Below, piece by piece: positions 18,001 through 24,365 of a stretch of DNA of 24,365 nt. Source of the DNA: a bacterium (lineage in GTDB: Bacteria; Auribacterota; Auribacteria; Auribacterales; Auribacteraceae); the NCBI GenBank assembly GCA_021161885.1, contig JAGGZS010000340.1, positions 1 through 24,365 on the forward strand, in the 5' to 3' direction. The position numbers and the translations under genes were made by a program. How positions within the stretch are numbered: the first letter of the stretch is position 1; each line of letters opens with the position of its first letter. The notes beneath the pieces are model-generated. The model saw only the letters and a list, made by a program, of their open reading frames with translations, had not been told where the DNA came from and did not search any database.

Positions 18001-20151
18001 AAAATCTTTTTTAAAATCAAAATAGATGCCGTGTTTAGTCCTGAGCAGTTGAGCTAATTCGGTTAAATCAAACCTGTCCATCAGAAAAGCACTATCAAGC
18101 ACAGCAATTTTTAGTTTTCGCGACTGTTCAGCCGACGCAGTGGATTTGATTTTTGCGGAAAAAGCATCCGTCGATTCAAGCTGATCAAAACGCGGCCCCA
18201 AAACGGTTAGAATATCTTTCTTAAACACTGTAACCGACTGGTTTTCGCTTAACTGTATTTCCTTTTCCAATATCGCATGCACGTCGGTAAGCAAAGTTTC
18301 CCTTAACGGAGTATCCTGACCGTTTTTATCTTCAAAATAGTAAAACATTTCATGTCCGTTAATATTTACCTGATACAAACGGTATCCGTCGATAAGTTTA
18401 AAATCTACGATATTCACATTGCCTGAATCGTAATCGGCTATAAGCCTGTTCAGTTCATCTAACAATAATTTCGGGTTCTGCTGAGGATCGGCAAGATACA
18501 TATTGTCAACTGATTCAGTCAATAAAAACGATACGGTTTTAGCGAGTTTAACGTGTTTGCGGGCAATATTAAATCCAAGCGGGTTTTCCGCCAGCCAAGA
18601 CGCGTCAGCCAAAGAATTAATAGCGCTTTCTATAAACGATTCTAAAGCTGTAGATTTATTCGTAATCGCCGAAAAATAACGCTCTGTATTAGTTGCGCTG
18701 CTAATTTTAGGTACAACTACGGCAAAGTTTACAGGTTTTTGTTTTAAAATCTCGAGCATACCTTTTGTATGAAAACCGCCTGTAATCAATAATCCATAAT
18801 TATACTTTTGCGATTCCATTTTTTTTAAGGCATTATTTACTAAGATATTATCTCTTTCTAAGGCAAGCTCGTAAAAACTTTTCACTTTTTCCCGCCTGTC
18901 ATCTAACAATTGTAAATCTTGGCTGAAAACAGCCTCTTTTTCCATATCTATTGTTTTTATTAACTTTTTTAATGAGTTGGCGGTAAAAAGAGTTTGATTG
19001 TCTAAAAAATATTTTTTATCCGTCTGCGAAAGGGTTATATTGAAAAAATCACTCAGAAGTTCATATCTTCTGTTCAGTTCAAACAGGTTTTTATCACGCA
19101 CGTTTACAAAGAATTTTGAAGCGCATTCATTCTCAAGACCGGCAAGCTCCTTTTTGATCAATTCATTATCTATTGTGGAAAAATCTTTAAGCAGTTCACT
19201 ATAAAGGGCGACATTTGAATATTCTTTAATATCTATGTCTTTTTCTTTCATTAAATTAATTATGCTGCCATAAAATTTATATGCGCTGATATCGCCTATC
19301 TTATAACTTAAGTTTACCCTAAAAAGACTGCCAAGTTCCGATTTAGATAAAATAACCGAAAATGTATCGAGGATATCTCTTGTCTCATTTTCAAGAGCGG
19401 TAAAATTTATTTTTTTCTTTAACCGATAAATTTCGGCAACTTTTCGGCAATTCGGATACAAATCATTATCAAACTTAACAAATTTATTAATTTTCTTCAA
19501 ATATTCGGACAGCTGAACGGAATGATCTAAATAGCCGTAACGGGCTGAAACGAATTCTTTCATTTCAGGTGAATATAATTTATCCTGATAATCCAAAATA
19601 AATTTTTTCAATTTATCAAGCACGCTGTTATTTTCATCTTTATAATTGATTAAGCTCAAAAGCGATTTCAGGTTTTTCTCGTAAACACCTTTCTCTTCTA
19701 CACCGAACATCTCTATTGGGTCAGGCGACAGGATCGAAAAATACTCCGATCCTGAAATGTCAGAATTTTTCAGCAAATAATCTGACACTATCTTTTTTGA
19801 TTTTTTATCAGGATAATTTTTTATTGCAGATGTATCAATCGCTCCTTGCGCGCCTTCGACCAGTACAATATCCATGCACCCGTGTTTCTTTAACCTGCGG
19901 ATAATTTTAGCTATATTGGTTTGAGCCTCAAGGTTGCAGTGGGCGTCCTGTATATGAATAATCCACTTGTCAGACTCATCCGTGGTCTTAACTATCCGAA
20001 CCGAACCGTATTTATCGGGTACGGCAGAGCGTATGGCGTCTTCCGATGTTTGGCTCGCAAAACTTACAGGCTGATAGAACAACAGTTCCACAAGCAGTAA
20101 CGATAATAACTTAAAAAAGGTATGCTTTATGGGCACGCCGAATAACCGCAT
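12046..20151 (-). CDS. giant secreted multidomain protein with TraB/TIKI-like N-terminus, LRV-like repeats and HAD-like C-terminus
   Basis: No known function. The 2,701-residue product starts at an ATG with GGAGA seven bases upstream and begins with a signal peptide (basic MRLFGVPIKH, hydrophobic core, possible cleavage after FA32). Residues about 60-470 show HIQDAH (66-71), VLVEG (96-100) and GGFH (458-461), a layout like TraB/TIKI/ChaN hydrolases. Residues about 490-1050 are unrecognised. About 1085-1440 holds degenerate helical repeats of roughly 24 residues (NDPNVRVRAALANRSDLPEDL type) resembling leucine-rich-repeat variant (LRV) units. About 1518-1570 is TPR-like. About 1570-2390 is helical and unrecognised, with EGGH and HYSGEWLHYL motifs. 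A membrane segment lies near 2406-2426. The C-terminus (about 2468-2570) has VVFDYDN and IIIFSQ, like a HAD-fold remnant. It has its own promoter. Such giant secreted proteins are, as I recall, typical of Omnitrophota. Confidence 0.85.
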   Translation of the reverse strand: MRLFGVPIKHTFFKLLSLLLVELLFYQPVSFASQTSEDAIRSAVPDKYGSVRIVKTTDESDKWIIHIQDAHCNLEAQTNIAKIIRRLKKHGCMDIVLVEGAQGAIDTSAIKNYPDKKSKKIVSDYLLKNSDISGSEYFSILSPDPIEMFGVEEKGVYEKNLKSLLSLINYKDENNSVLDKLKKFILDYQDKLYSPEMKEFVSARYGYLDHSVQLSEYLKKINKFVKFDNDLYPNCRKVAEIYRLKKKINFTALENETRDILDTFSVILSKSELGSLFRVNLSYKIGDISAYKFYGSIINLMKEKDIDIKEYSNVALYSELLKDFSTIDNELIKKELAGLENECASKFFVNVRDKNLFELNRRYELLSDFFNITLSQTDKKYFLDNQTLFTANSLKKLIKTIDMEKEAVFSQDLQLLDDRREKVKSFYELALERDNILVNNALKKMESQKYNYGLLITGGFHTKGMLEILKQKPVNFAVVVPKISSATNTERYFSAITNKSTALESFIESAINSLADASWLAENPLGFNIARKHVKLAKTVSFLLTESVDNMYLADPQQNPKLLLDELNRLIADYDSGNVNIVDFKLIDGYRLYQVNINGHEMFYYFEDKNGQDTPLRETLLTDVHAILEKEIQLSENQSVTVFKKDILTVLGPRFDQLESTDAFSAKIKSTASAEQSRKLKIAVLDSAFLMDRFDLTELAQLLRTKHGIYFDFKKDFQPIIQQLLEQGALIASYDDKTPVFMLGQDIRSAYYLSVMAEKDNYFPDISQLESFYTKPFEDLGLTSIFVEKNISYEVVLDFIHQLEDKSLNATDKDVFEFTDSKGIVFEGRIIEHENGYRYFRIVSKAMVDASKAFVLPSITNLEKEQLGLADADMGQAIDISNDESMVLVLSKETESYSLSLVELADGTRPDTVVLSKTIQLNEQTNEELLEGIREIGRQAASYLTLQGLAVINDGKIKFVNIEDIRTGVLNDILSDAQIADMVVDELNRLNSVTANATDADPLESLTAIDDEDMSEQEIIKKLSGYSTAALLEVAKTTRNFVYLRILAKNTIYSMPESTLNPGDQAVQRIKSVLIDNQFTPSDSLSDLVKDKIFFEYLLRKNPDKIKKLLVHKQAMPEVLTAVADNLITFESENKNIEQDAIDDIKVALIKNPLCDDMLLFQYSQDTSVKVRKAVAQSVIPELVVSDPQEEVIIELAKNPNTSLGTLETLIKSNPSRKIKFAVASNININQFIADKLLAEDDEQIKVKLAHTLTSSDLPMLHNKPDLINDYLFKLVEQCGNAVDAAIARSLNQLNTSLFELLITQGDSIRLILASRSDIPQSVIRELYKDESPKIRRALLLNKAVALPNAEYVKAIKNSYEEKNGWQIRMAIANKQQLNEQVMRELLNDPNVRVRAALANRSDLPEDLFETLMSDKVAYVRARIAGNSAVPLHLLKKFLNDDADMSDGLINEAGAVAEGFSNKDIQLFDKNKLTVKSKLASNTKIIEEPQLVNVLVHDNKYHKYIMKAFLRKRISAKIFYGDKDYHSAYEILKPLADSAYSGFGDQFDLANTLVMMRNYEAAKEYYRKSIREKNNVCSKLGLSSIEHGKDLTTSFLNMPIQVQTILQNFHHAQPLRESDYPAAMEFIVFMSQTIPDGKRPDYLDKNTTWSDLLQDEKVENTVALTLYSLTDVQKNGFLDWEDVLGIMTNVISSLADYRKLSASWKSIKEDTWRQIISRSNLSEEVRNEMLANPSDEVEFFLRGGVRGIIKYKDYLNFKTNIVMDNVPSFLREDVSKSVWLEFIDLTENLLFSEPQYFKRLSLVSQRGSFGGFDDSLRISFSLFGNKFIHGVGDINSIVRSEGGHSISNGIFNNLGMNFDVDELQDRSSILRFPTDLDNKDKGANIVKTYTSHDQTLIKLYKTLITNMSLDDIISGLDNFKGSNLIEDYAVRNALAALRDNQADTIAQRFIGEALYYFYRNEPSLDVIDERLPELIDKITELKSSIESFSWDVRLFFEGGCYLSTYQQAFPVLMPPLDVIIGTEAVEKMQNPDVDEHYSGEWLHYLLRARMRDLLQQGKLQPGNLHRFFRSSIIYMSALIKNTDLFSRIDSIVDNIENGNNSKAAVDFLYMVNDPNLKGVQDDLKNDLITLRREVLGYLEINKTSLNELLDVNSLSKYMDTSSDIYNYVSRYAMKIIEKINSGTIASAAVQTALLIATLYEEGYTQLGDTLSAGITINPRNLSALNSKLQELSAKYSDLQKVKPSSLAGVAQYLYTLEPDKIYSAIENRRVTSAEPEKVVLKEVANHIADNLFMTGDISFAQFVKLITDYYTKSYKDLKESQVPIKVEEYIPTKAEFWQNLQGYVVPFLTNYSFVNIAGILSGFRKLVKQAFPDTSKEKGVKLQSHWLASAVPLYMMSSGISLELGNVIAVIGGVFLLLRILANIIYNLRARKQFDNYKSPQPETPPSPVVITDKIIPIMPKDLFGSQKGVVFDYDNFFAQSGTLTSFKYFLNYQKELASASKIIIFSQKNSRAAITDKLTEIGIDPALFELVTKDEIDSSEIRFNLLNYLKRNFDLSPQAISLIAPNDSDLIFEFKIRGTTIFDAQEGLSDVERMTLFIQAFGFASLGKLPPDIEIIDVSSRSPYFTWFKDKIQSEAGNKVTLKDLLSYVGISYVGTQKRGLVMSDIAGISFRSGAVSNVIRPKAVTPRLKLPSHLLETSL
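19729..19754. repeat. inverted repeat inside the giant gene
   Basis: CAGGATCG (19729-19736) and CGATCCTG (19747-19754) are a perfect 8-base inverted repeat with a 10-base loop, in the coding part for residues about 133-141. It may be chance in so long a gene. Confidence 0.5.
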
Positions 20152-20240
20152 AAATAAATCTCCACAATAATTTTATCCAAAAAAATTGTTATTAATTTGT
20201 CATAGAAACCATAAAAAAAAATTCTTAAATTTACATTACA

Positions 20241-20270
20241 ATAATACCATGATTTGCGCTTCAATGTCAA
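20241..20270 (-). promoter_or_regulatory. predicted sigma70-type promoter of the giant gene
   Basis: On the minus strand a perfect TTGACA (20270-20265), an 18-base spacer and TATTAT (20246-20241, five of six). The start would be near 20234, about 83 bases before the ATG. Confidence 0.65.
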
Positions 20271-20296
20271 TTGAGAGATCAAAACGGAAAAGGAAT

Positions 20297-20325
20297 TTGA
20301 CAAAAAGAACATTGTATGTTATTAT
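20297..20325 (+). promoter_or_regulatory. predicted sigma70-type promoter of the FGE-fold gene
   Basis: A perfect TTGACA (20297-20302), a 17-base spacer and TATTAT (20320-20325). The start would be near 20332, about 42 bases before the ATG at 20375. One of the best promoter matches in the window. Confidence 0.7.
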
Positions 20326-20360
20326 TAAATAAAATGCACGGTTTGACTTGAAAGGATTGA

Positions 20361-20366
20361 AAGGAG
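20361..20366 (+). promoter_or_regulatory. ribosome-binding site of the FGE-fold gene
   Basis: AAGGAG lies eight bases before the ATG at 20375. It favours this start over an in-frame TTG at 20348, which lies upstream of it. Confidence 0.7.
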
Positions 20367-20374
20367 CCAGAAAA

Positions 20375-21361
20375 ATGGGAAGAATAAAATTAACACTGGT
20401 ATGTATAGCAGGATTATTATTACTGGCTACTGTCAACTCCGAAGCAATCAACTTTGACTGGGCAATAATTGGTGACGCAAACAACGTAGACGATATCATA
20501 CCTTACCGAACCCCATATGGGTCGGTAGACCATGAATATGCGATAAGCAACGAAGTAACAAACGCGCAATATACAGAATTTTTAAACGCGGTAGCTACTA
20601 CGGATACATACCAATTATACAACGATGAAATGCAAACTAACACTATGCATGGCGGGATAATACAAAACGGTAACACAGGAAATTATACATATACTTTGAG
20701 AAATAATGATGCTTACTGGGCAAATAAACCAGTGTGTTACGTAAGCTGGTACGATGCGTTACGATTTGCGAACTGGCTTAATAACGGTCAGCCGACAGGT
20801 GGACAAAATACAGGAACCACCGAGTACGGAGCTTATGATATGTCTCTCTGGCAGACGAATCCTACAAGTATTGTACGGTTATCCGGAGCGACATACTGGC
20901 TGCCCAGTGAAGACGAATGGTATAAAGCCGCTTATTACGACTCCTCAACACAAACATATTACGACTATGCTACATCTTCAAATGTTATGCCCAACAACAA
21001 TGCCCCTGATAACGATACGGGCAACTCCGCGAATTACGCAAATAACACTTATCTCAGTACGGATGTCGGGGCGTATACCGACTCTGAAAGTCCGTATGGA
21101 ACCTATGACCAATGCGGTAACGTATGGGAATTTAATGAAGGATTAGACAACGGTTCTGCAGTAACTCGCGGTGCTTCATGGCTCAGTAATTCTGGCTACC
21201 TGTCTAAACATTATCGAAAAAAAGTAACCACCTCGTCTGAATTTTTTGATTTAGGATTTCGTATTGCCGCTTCACCAAGCGCAATTCCCGAACCAATGAG
21301 CATAGGACTTCTGATGATAAGTTTAGGCGCAATAGCACTACGCAAAACTAAAAAAATCTAA
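20375..21361 (+). CDS. secreted SUMF1/FGE-fold protein with PEP-CTERM anchor, catalytic cysteines absent
   Basis: The 328-residue product has a signal peptide (1 to about 24, ending NSEA), an FGE-sulfatase (SUMF1/EgtB/PvdO) domain and a C-terminal PEP-CTERM tail: IPEP near residue 305, a hydrophobic helix, then RKTKK. Domain landmarks are the SNEVTNAQYTEFLNAV entry motif, PVCYVSWYDALRFANWLN, LPSEDEWYKAAYYD, YDQCGNVWEF and the final LGFRIA. In true formylglycine-generating enzymes the block after the conserved Arg reads GGSYxC with a second Cys five residues on. Here it is R265-GASWLSNSGYL, with S271 and L276 at those positions, so sulfatase activation is unlikely. PEP-CTERM tails direct export and sorting by exosortase, probably to the surface or extracellular matrix. 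The start is set by the AAGGAG site. The role is inferred to be structural or ligand-binding. Confidence 0.9.
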   Translation: MGRIKLTLVCIAGLLLLATVNSEAINFDWAIIGDANNVDDIIPYRTPYGSVDHEYAISNEVTNAQYTEFLNAVATTDTYQLYNDEMQTNTMHGGIIQNGNTGNYTYTLRNNDAYWANKPVCYVSWYDALRFANWLNNGQPTGGQNTGTTEYGAYDMSLWQTNPTSIVRLSGATYWLPSEDEWYKAAYYDSSTQTYYDYATSSNVMPNNNAPDNDTGNSANYANNTYLSTDVGAYTDSESPYGTYDQCGNVWEFNEGLDNGSAVTRGASWLSNSGYLSKHYRKKVTTSSEFFDLGFRIAASPSAIPEPMSIGLLMISLGAIALRKTKKI

Positions 21362-21419
21362 ACTTTATCTATGTTCAGAAGTTGTTGTATCAATATTAGT
21401 TGAAGAAGTTTCTCAAAGA

Positions 21420-21443
21420 CCTCATAGTTCACCTCATAGTTCA
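21420..21443 (+). repeat. 12-base tandem repeat, two copies
   Basis: CCTCATAGTTCA occurs twice in direct tandem. Its CTCATAG core is also the inverse of CTATGAG at 21461-21467, so the segment could form alternative hairpins. Confidence 0.8.
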
Positions 21444-21458
21444 TTGAACAATTTAACA

Positions 21459-21490
21459 CCCTATGAGTTTTTAAAAAAATAGCGGGTTTT
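21459..21490 (+). terminator. possible terminator after the FGE-fold gene
   Basis: CCCTAT (21459-21464) can pair with ATAGCGGG (21479-21486, one bulged C), with inner TTTTT/AAAAA pairing, followed by TTTT (21487-21490). The stem is imperfect and mostly A-T, and it stands about 100 bases after the stop. Confidence 0.35.
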
Positions 21491-21648
21491 ACAGGGGTTA
21501 AGTAATCAAAGTATAAAATACTCCAATTATATTTGGGGTAAGGTCGTCTTTTTCTATCATAAATAGTTATATTTGTGAAGAAAGGCTATATAAAAAATCT
21601 ATTCATATAACTTTTTCTTACCAAATAACGATAATAATATTGAAAAAG

Positions 21649-21678
21649 TTGTAATATTTACCCTGTAAATTTTATTTA
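21649..21678 (+). promoter_or_regulatory. weak promoter candidate upstream of the fibronectin/TIGR03790 gene
   Basis: TTGTAA (21649-21654), an 18-base spacer and TATTTA (21673-21678). Each hexamer matches four of six. In such AT-rich DNA this is weak support. Confidence 0.25.
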
Positions 21679-21698
21679 AAATATAGTGTGTTTTTTAT

Positions 21699-21703
21699 AA
21701 GGA
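21699..21703 (+). promoter_or_regulatory. ribosome-binding site before a TTG start
   Basis: AAGGA lies seven bases before the TTG at 21711. It supports a TTG start for the downstream gene, whose signal peptide begins exactly there. Confidence 0.6.
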
Positions 21704-21710
21704 ACTTATA

Positions 21711-24290
21711 TTGTTTAAATTTTTTCTGATTATATTAATCTGCTTATCCGTAATTTTACCTGTATACGCAATCGATACGCCCTCGCCTGCAGTCGCGACA
21801 GCAGGCAACAAAAAAACAGAACTTTACTGGAAAGTTGTGCCTGATGCCGTAGAATACGAAATATATCGGTCAACCGATCCATATGACAATTTTTCTCTCG
21901 CGGGAACATCCGTATCCAATATTTTTATAGATGAACCACTCTCTAACGAAACCACTTATTATTATTATATAATTTCAAAAGATAGTATAGATACAAGCGA
22001 ACCGTCGCAAACCGTATCGGCAACACCCAAATCAAAAGGAATTTTATCGTATTACAGATGGAACGACCTGATTTATTTTTTCAACGCATGGATGTTGCCC
22101 ACAGACGGCGACGGGCTGGCAATCGGTAACGAAACAGAACTTTTATACACGGAGAATGAGGACGATAATATATCAAGCACATCAGCTCCGGCACCCCAAA
22201 TTTCGTCAGATAGAAAATGGGCTGTTATCGCTGACAAAAAAATTCTTAAAAAATTTTATTTACAAAACCGTTACTGCGAAATAATAATCCCTTCCGGCGT
22301 AGAACAGCAACAAGGATTTTCTTTATCGCCAGACGACTCGAAAATAGTTTACGTAAAAAAATATCTCGGCAAATTTGCTTTATATATCTGCGACTCAGAA
22401 GGAGGCAATGAAGAAATTTTTCTGCAAAACACAAGCCGCAACTTTTTTTATCCATCCTTTTCCAATGACGGGCAAACCATTGTTTACGTATCCGACCAAA
22501 CAGGATCAGATGAAATTTTTATTATCGATGTATCCACCAAAACAACAACCCGAATCACAAACAACAGTTTATCGGAACAGTATCCTAAACTATCGCCGGA
22601 CAACTCAAAAATAGCTTTTCAGGCACTCGATGACACCACCGAATCTTACGAGATATATACAGTAACCCTTGATAACAACATTACTAACATCACAGGTTAC
22701 ACAAATACCCACGAAATGTTCCCCGCATGGTCGAATAACGGAAACAAACTTGCTTTTATTTTTGTAGACGAAGTCGTAGTCGATGAAAACACGCAGTTCT
22801 ATTTTCATATTGTTACAAAAAACGCCGACGGCACAGGCGGTTTAACTTATATTACAAAATCAAATTACAAAATTTTTCGAGCAGGATTAGACTGGCGGGC
22901 AAAAGAAGATATAATGCCGCCCAGAGCAGTAATAGACCTTTCGTTCTCAAACATAAACAGCCAGTCCGTAACTATAACATTCACTGCCCCCGGCGACGAC
23001 GGCTCAACAGGTACCGCTGAGAAATATTTTCTTGTATATTCCGAATCAGAAATCGATACCCAAAATTTTCTCTCACTGCCTACGCGCGAAATCAACGATT
23101 CACCTAATACATCAGGACACACGGAAAACATTATCATTGATCACCTTAAATCAGGTACAATTTACTATTTTGCTTTATATTCAAAAGACGAATTGCTCAA
23201 TATGTCAGGGTTATCAAATATCATTACAACCGCAACTTCATCGTCGGACGATACATCCGCCCCTTTTACTCCATCTAACTTATCCGTTACCCACAAAGAT
23301 TTTCTTAAAATGATACTTACATGGGAACATAGCCCCTCGGAAGATACGGCAGGTTACAATATATACAGAAATTCCGAATTAGCCGCTTCAGTATCATACA
23401 TTACCACATTCACAGATACCGCCCCGCTTAAAAATATTTCATATTCCTACAAAATAACCGCACTCGATGAAAACAGTAATGAAAGCGATTTTTCCAATGA
23501 AATTTCTGCCGTATCTAAAGACAATACAATCCCTGCGTCCCCTGAATTTGTAAGAACCTATAACCTATCCGATAAAATCACAATAAGATGGGAACTGGTA
23601 AATATTCCGGATATACAAGGCTATAAAATTTACAGAAAACGCTTTCTCCTGCCGACCCTGATCGCCACGGTCGGCAATCAGATTTATTACGAAGATGATA
23701 CCGGATCAGCAGACACAGAATATACCTATTACGTAACCGCAATAGATAAAGCCGGCAACGAAAGTCCGTATTCCGACGGAGTAAAGGCTCAGAAAGGATT
23801 AACCGACAACAAACGAGTCCTTGTGATAATCAACTCAAACAGTGCCGATTCAATAGAAATAGGCGAATATTACAAATCCGCCAGAAATATTCCCGATACC
23901 AACGTGCTTTATCTTGATTTGCCCACAGCCGGATACATCTCAAAAACAACCTATGAAATCAAAATTCAACAGCCAGTAAGAAACTATTTGCAGTCAAATA
24001 ATCTAACGGACACAATCTATTATATTGTAACTACAAAAGGAGTGCCGCTGAACGCCGCCGTCCGATCGGTCGATTCACTGCTTGCCGATGTTTACAACGA
24101 TTTACCCCCTAAAATACCTAATATACGTGATGACAACCATACGCCGCACGAATATTTTTTATCCAAAAAACGGTTCTCATCAGCTTACAATATGGTTTTA
24201 ACTTCAAGATTAGACGGCCCTACTGTAGCCTTGGTAAAATGGGGTTGTTGCAAAAGTATAGGGAAAATTTCTAAATTTCTGAAAAGTTGA
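21711..24290 (+). pseudogene. secreted fibronectin III / TolB-propeller / TIGR03790-type protein, C-terminus truncated by an inserted sequence
   Basis: The open frame encodes 859 residues from a TTG with a good AAGGA site. Residues 1-20 are a signal peptide ending PVYA. About 22-105 is a fibronectin type III (FnIII) domain. About 140-380 is a TolB/WD40-like propeller with repeated SPDxSKI(V/A) and WSNNGNKLAF motifs. FnIII domains follow at about 405-510, 517-605 and 606-698. From about 700 comes a TIGR03790-type domain (KRVLVIINSNS, EIGEYYKSARNIP, YYIVTTKGVPL, SVDSLLADVY, TSRLDGPTV). Family members continue well past DGPTV, but here the sequence switches at about 24240 to WGCCKSIGK and stops after some 17 foreign codons. 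The break coincides with an insertion-sequence-like end. TIGR03790 proteins are uncharacterised. A surface role is inferred from the secretion signal and adhesion-type domains. The truncated product might still be made. Confidence 0.8.
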
Positions 24291-24365
24291 TTGATTTTTT
24301 AAAAATTATGTTTTTAGGGTATCTATTTTTGTTCTAAACTCGTTTTTACGCAGAAATTTTCTGCA
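24241..24365. mobile_element. probable end of an insertion sequence (rest outside the window)
   Basis: At 24241 the coding pattern of the TIGR03790 domain ends and a segment starting GGGGTTGTTGCAAAAGTATA begins. The TGTTGCAAA core resembles terminal inverted repeats of several IS groups (IS6-type ends, for instance), as recalled from known elements and not searched. The 125 bases seen are AT-rich and lack a long frame, as expected for the margin of an element. A minus-strand frame open from the edge to a TAA at 24306-24308 could be the end of a transposase but is too short to identify. A perfect 7-base inverted repeat GCAGAAA/TTTCTGC lies at 24350-24364. Confidence 0.5.

Larger units (their letters stand above)
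20152..20374. promoter_or_regulatory. divergent control region between the giant gene and the FGE-fold gene
   Basis: This 223-base, AT-rich spacer contains two near-consensus promoters pointing away from each other, with their -35 hexamers 26 bases apart and forming an inverted TGTCAA/TTGACA pair. TCAATTGA at 20268-20275 is a small palindrome touching the leftward -35, a possible regulator site. The leftward leader is about 83 bases, the rightward one about 42. I see no gene or small RNA here. Confidence 0.6.
21362..21710 (+). other. intergenic region with short repeats and hairpins, no gene seen
   Basis: This 349-base AT-rich spacer has no convincing open frame. It contains two tandem copies of a 12-base unit (21420-21443), a terminator-like hairpin (21459-21490), a small stem CTCCAA/TTGGGG (21521-21538) and a weak promoter candidate (21649-21678). 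I recognise no structured RNA family. Confidence 0.5.

Noticed and set aside
20127..20499. Two short minus-strand frames (61 and 87 codons) across the divergent promoter region
   Set aside because: They cover the predicted promoters and the start of the FGE-fold gene and show no protein-like pattern.
20754..21146. 130-codon plus-strand frame inside the FGE-fold gene
   Set aside because: It is in another frame of a gene with clear domain motifs and has no ribosome site.
24306..24365. 19-codon minus-strand frame at the right edge as a transposase C-terminus
   Set aside because: It is too short to recognise and another frame is open for nearly as long, so it is mentioned only within the mobile-element entry.
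1..24365. CRISPR array, tRNA, rRNA or phage genes
   Set aside because: No spaced direct repeats, cloverleaf with a CCA-end pattern, rRNA core motif or phage gene was seen on either strand.

Overview
The window looks like chromosomal DNA from an uncultivated bacterium of the PVC group, most likely a member of Omnitrophota. This is inferred from three things: an enlarged SecA of about 1,000 residues, a secreted 2,701-residue protein of a kind common in that phylum, and a PEP-CTERM cell-surface protein. No rRNA or tRNA is present to confirm the taxonomy. Base composition is AT-rich and codon use looks uniform throughout.

Region 1 (1-11990, all minus strand) is a housekeeping block. In transcription order it reads rsmD, coaD, a DUF177/YceD gene, rpmF, plsX, fabH, fabD, fabG, acpP, fabF, then murJ and secA. 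The first ten genes form a tight operon with gaps of 0-60 bases, a one-base stop/start overlap (rpmF/plsX) and a good promoter at 11985-12012. PlsX, FabH, FabD, FabG, ACP and FabF together cover acyl-phosphate formation, malonyl transfer, initiation, elongation condensation and ketoacyl reduction. FabZ and the enoyl reductase are not here. A large two-tier hairpin sits between acpP and fabF. A GC-rich stem followed by six U residues overlaps the fabF stop codon and looks like an intrinsic terminator. It is immediately followed by a candidate promoter for murJ-secA. secA runs off the left edge inside its C-terminal zinc motif.

Region 2 (12046-20151, minus strand) is one giant gene. It encodes a signal peptide, an N-terminal domain whose motif layout resembles TraB/TIKI/ChaN-like hydrolases, a long middle part with about 24-residue helical (LRV-like) repeats and a TPR-like stretch, a transmembrane segment near residue 2406-2426, and a C-terminal HAD-like remnant. 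Its function is unknown.

Region 3 (20152-24365) starts with a divergent control region holding two near-consensus sigma70-type promoters back to back. Rightward genes encode a secreted formylglycine-generating-enzyme-fold protein that lacks the catalytic cysteine pair and ends in a PEP-CTERM tail, then a secreted protein with fibronectin type III and TolB-like propeller domains and a TIGR03790-type C-terminal domain. The TIGR03790 domain breaks off at 24240, where the sequence changes to what looks like the end of an insertion sequence. The rest of that element lies beyond the window.
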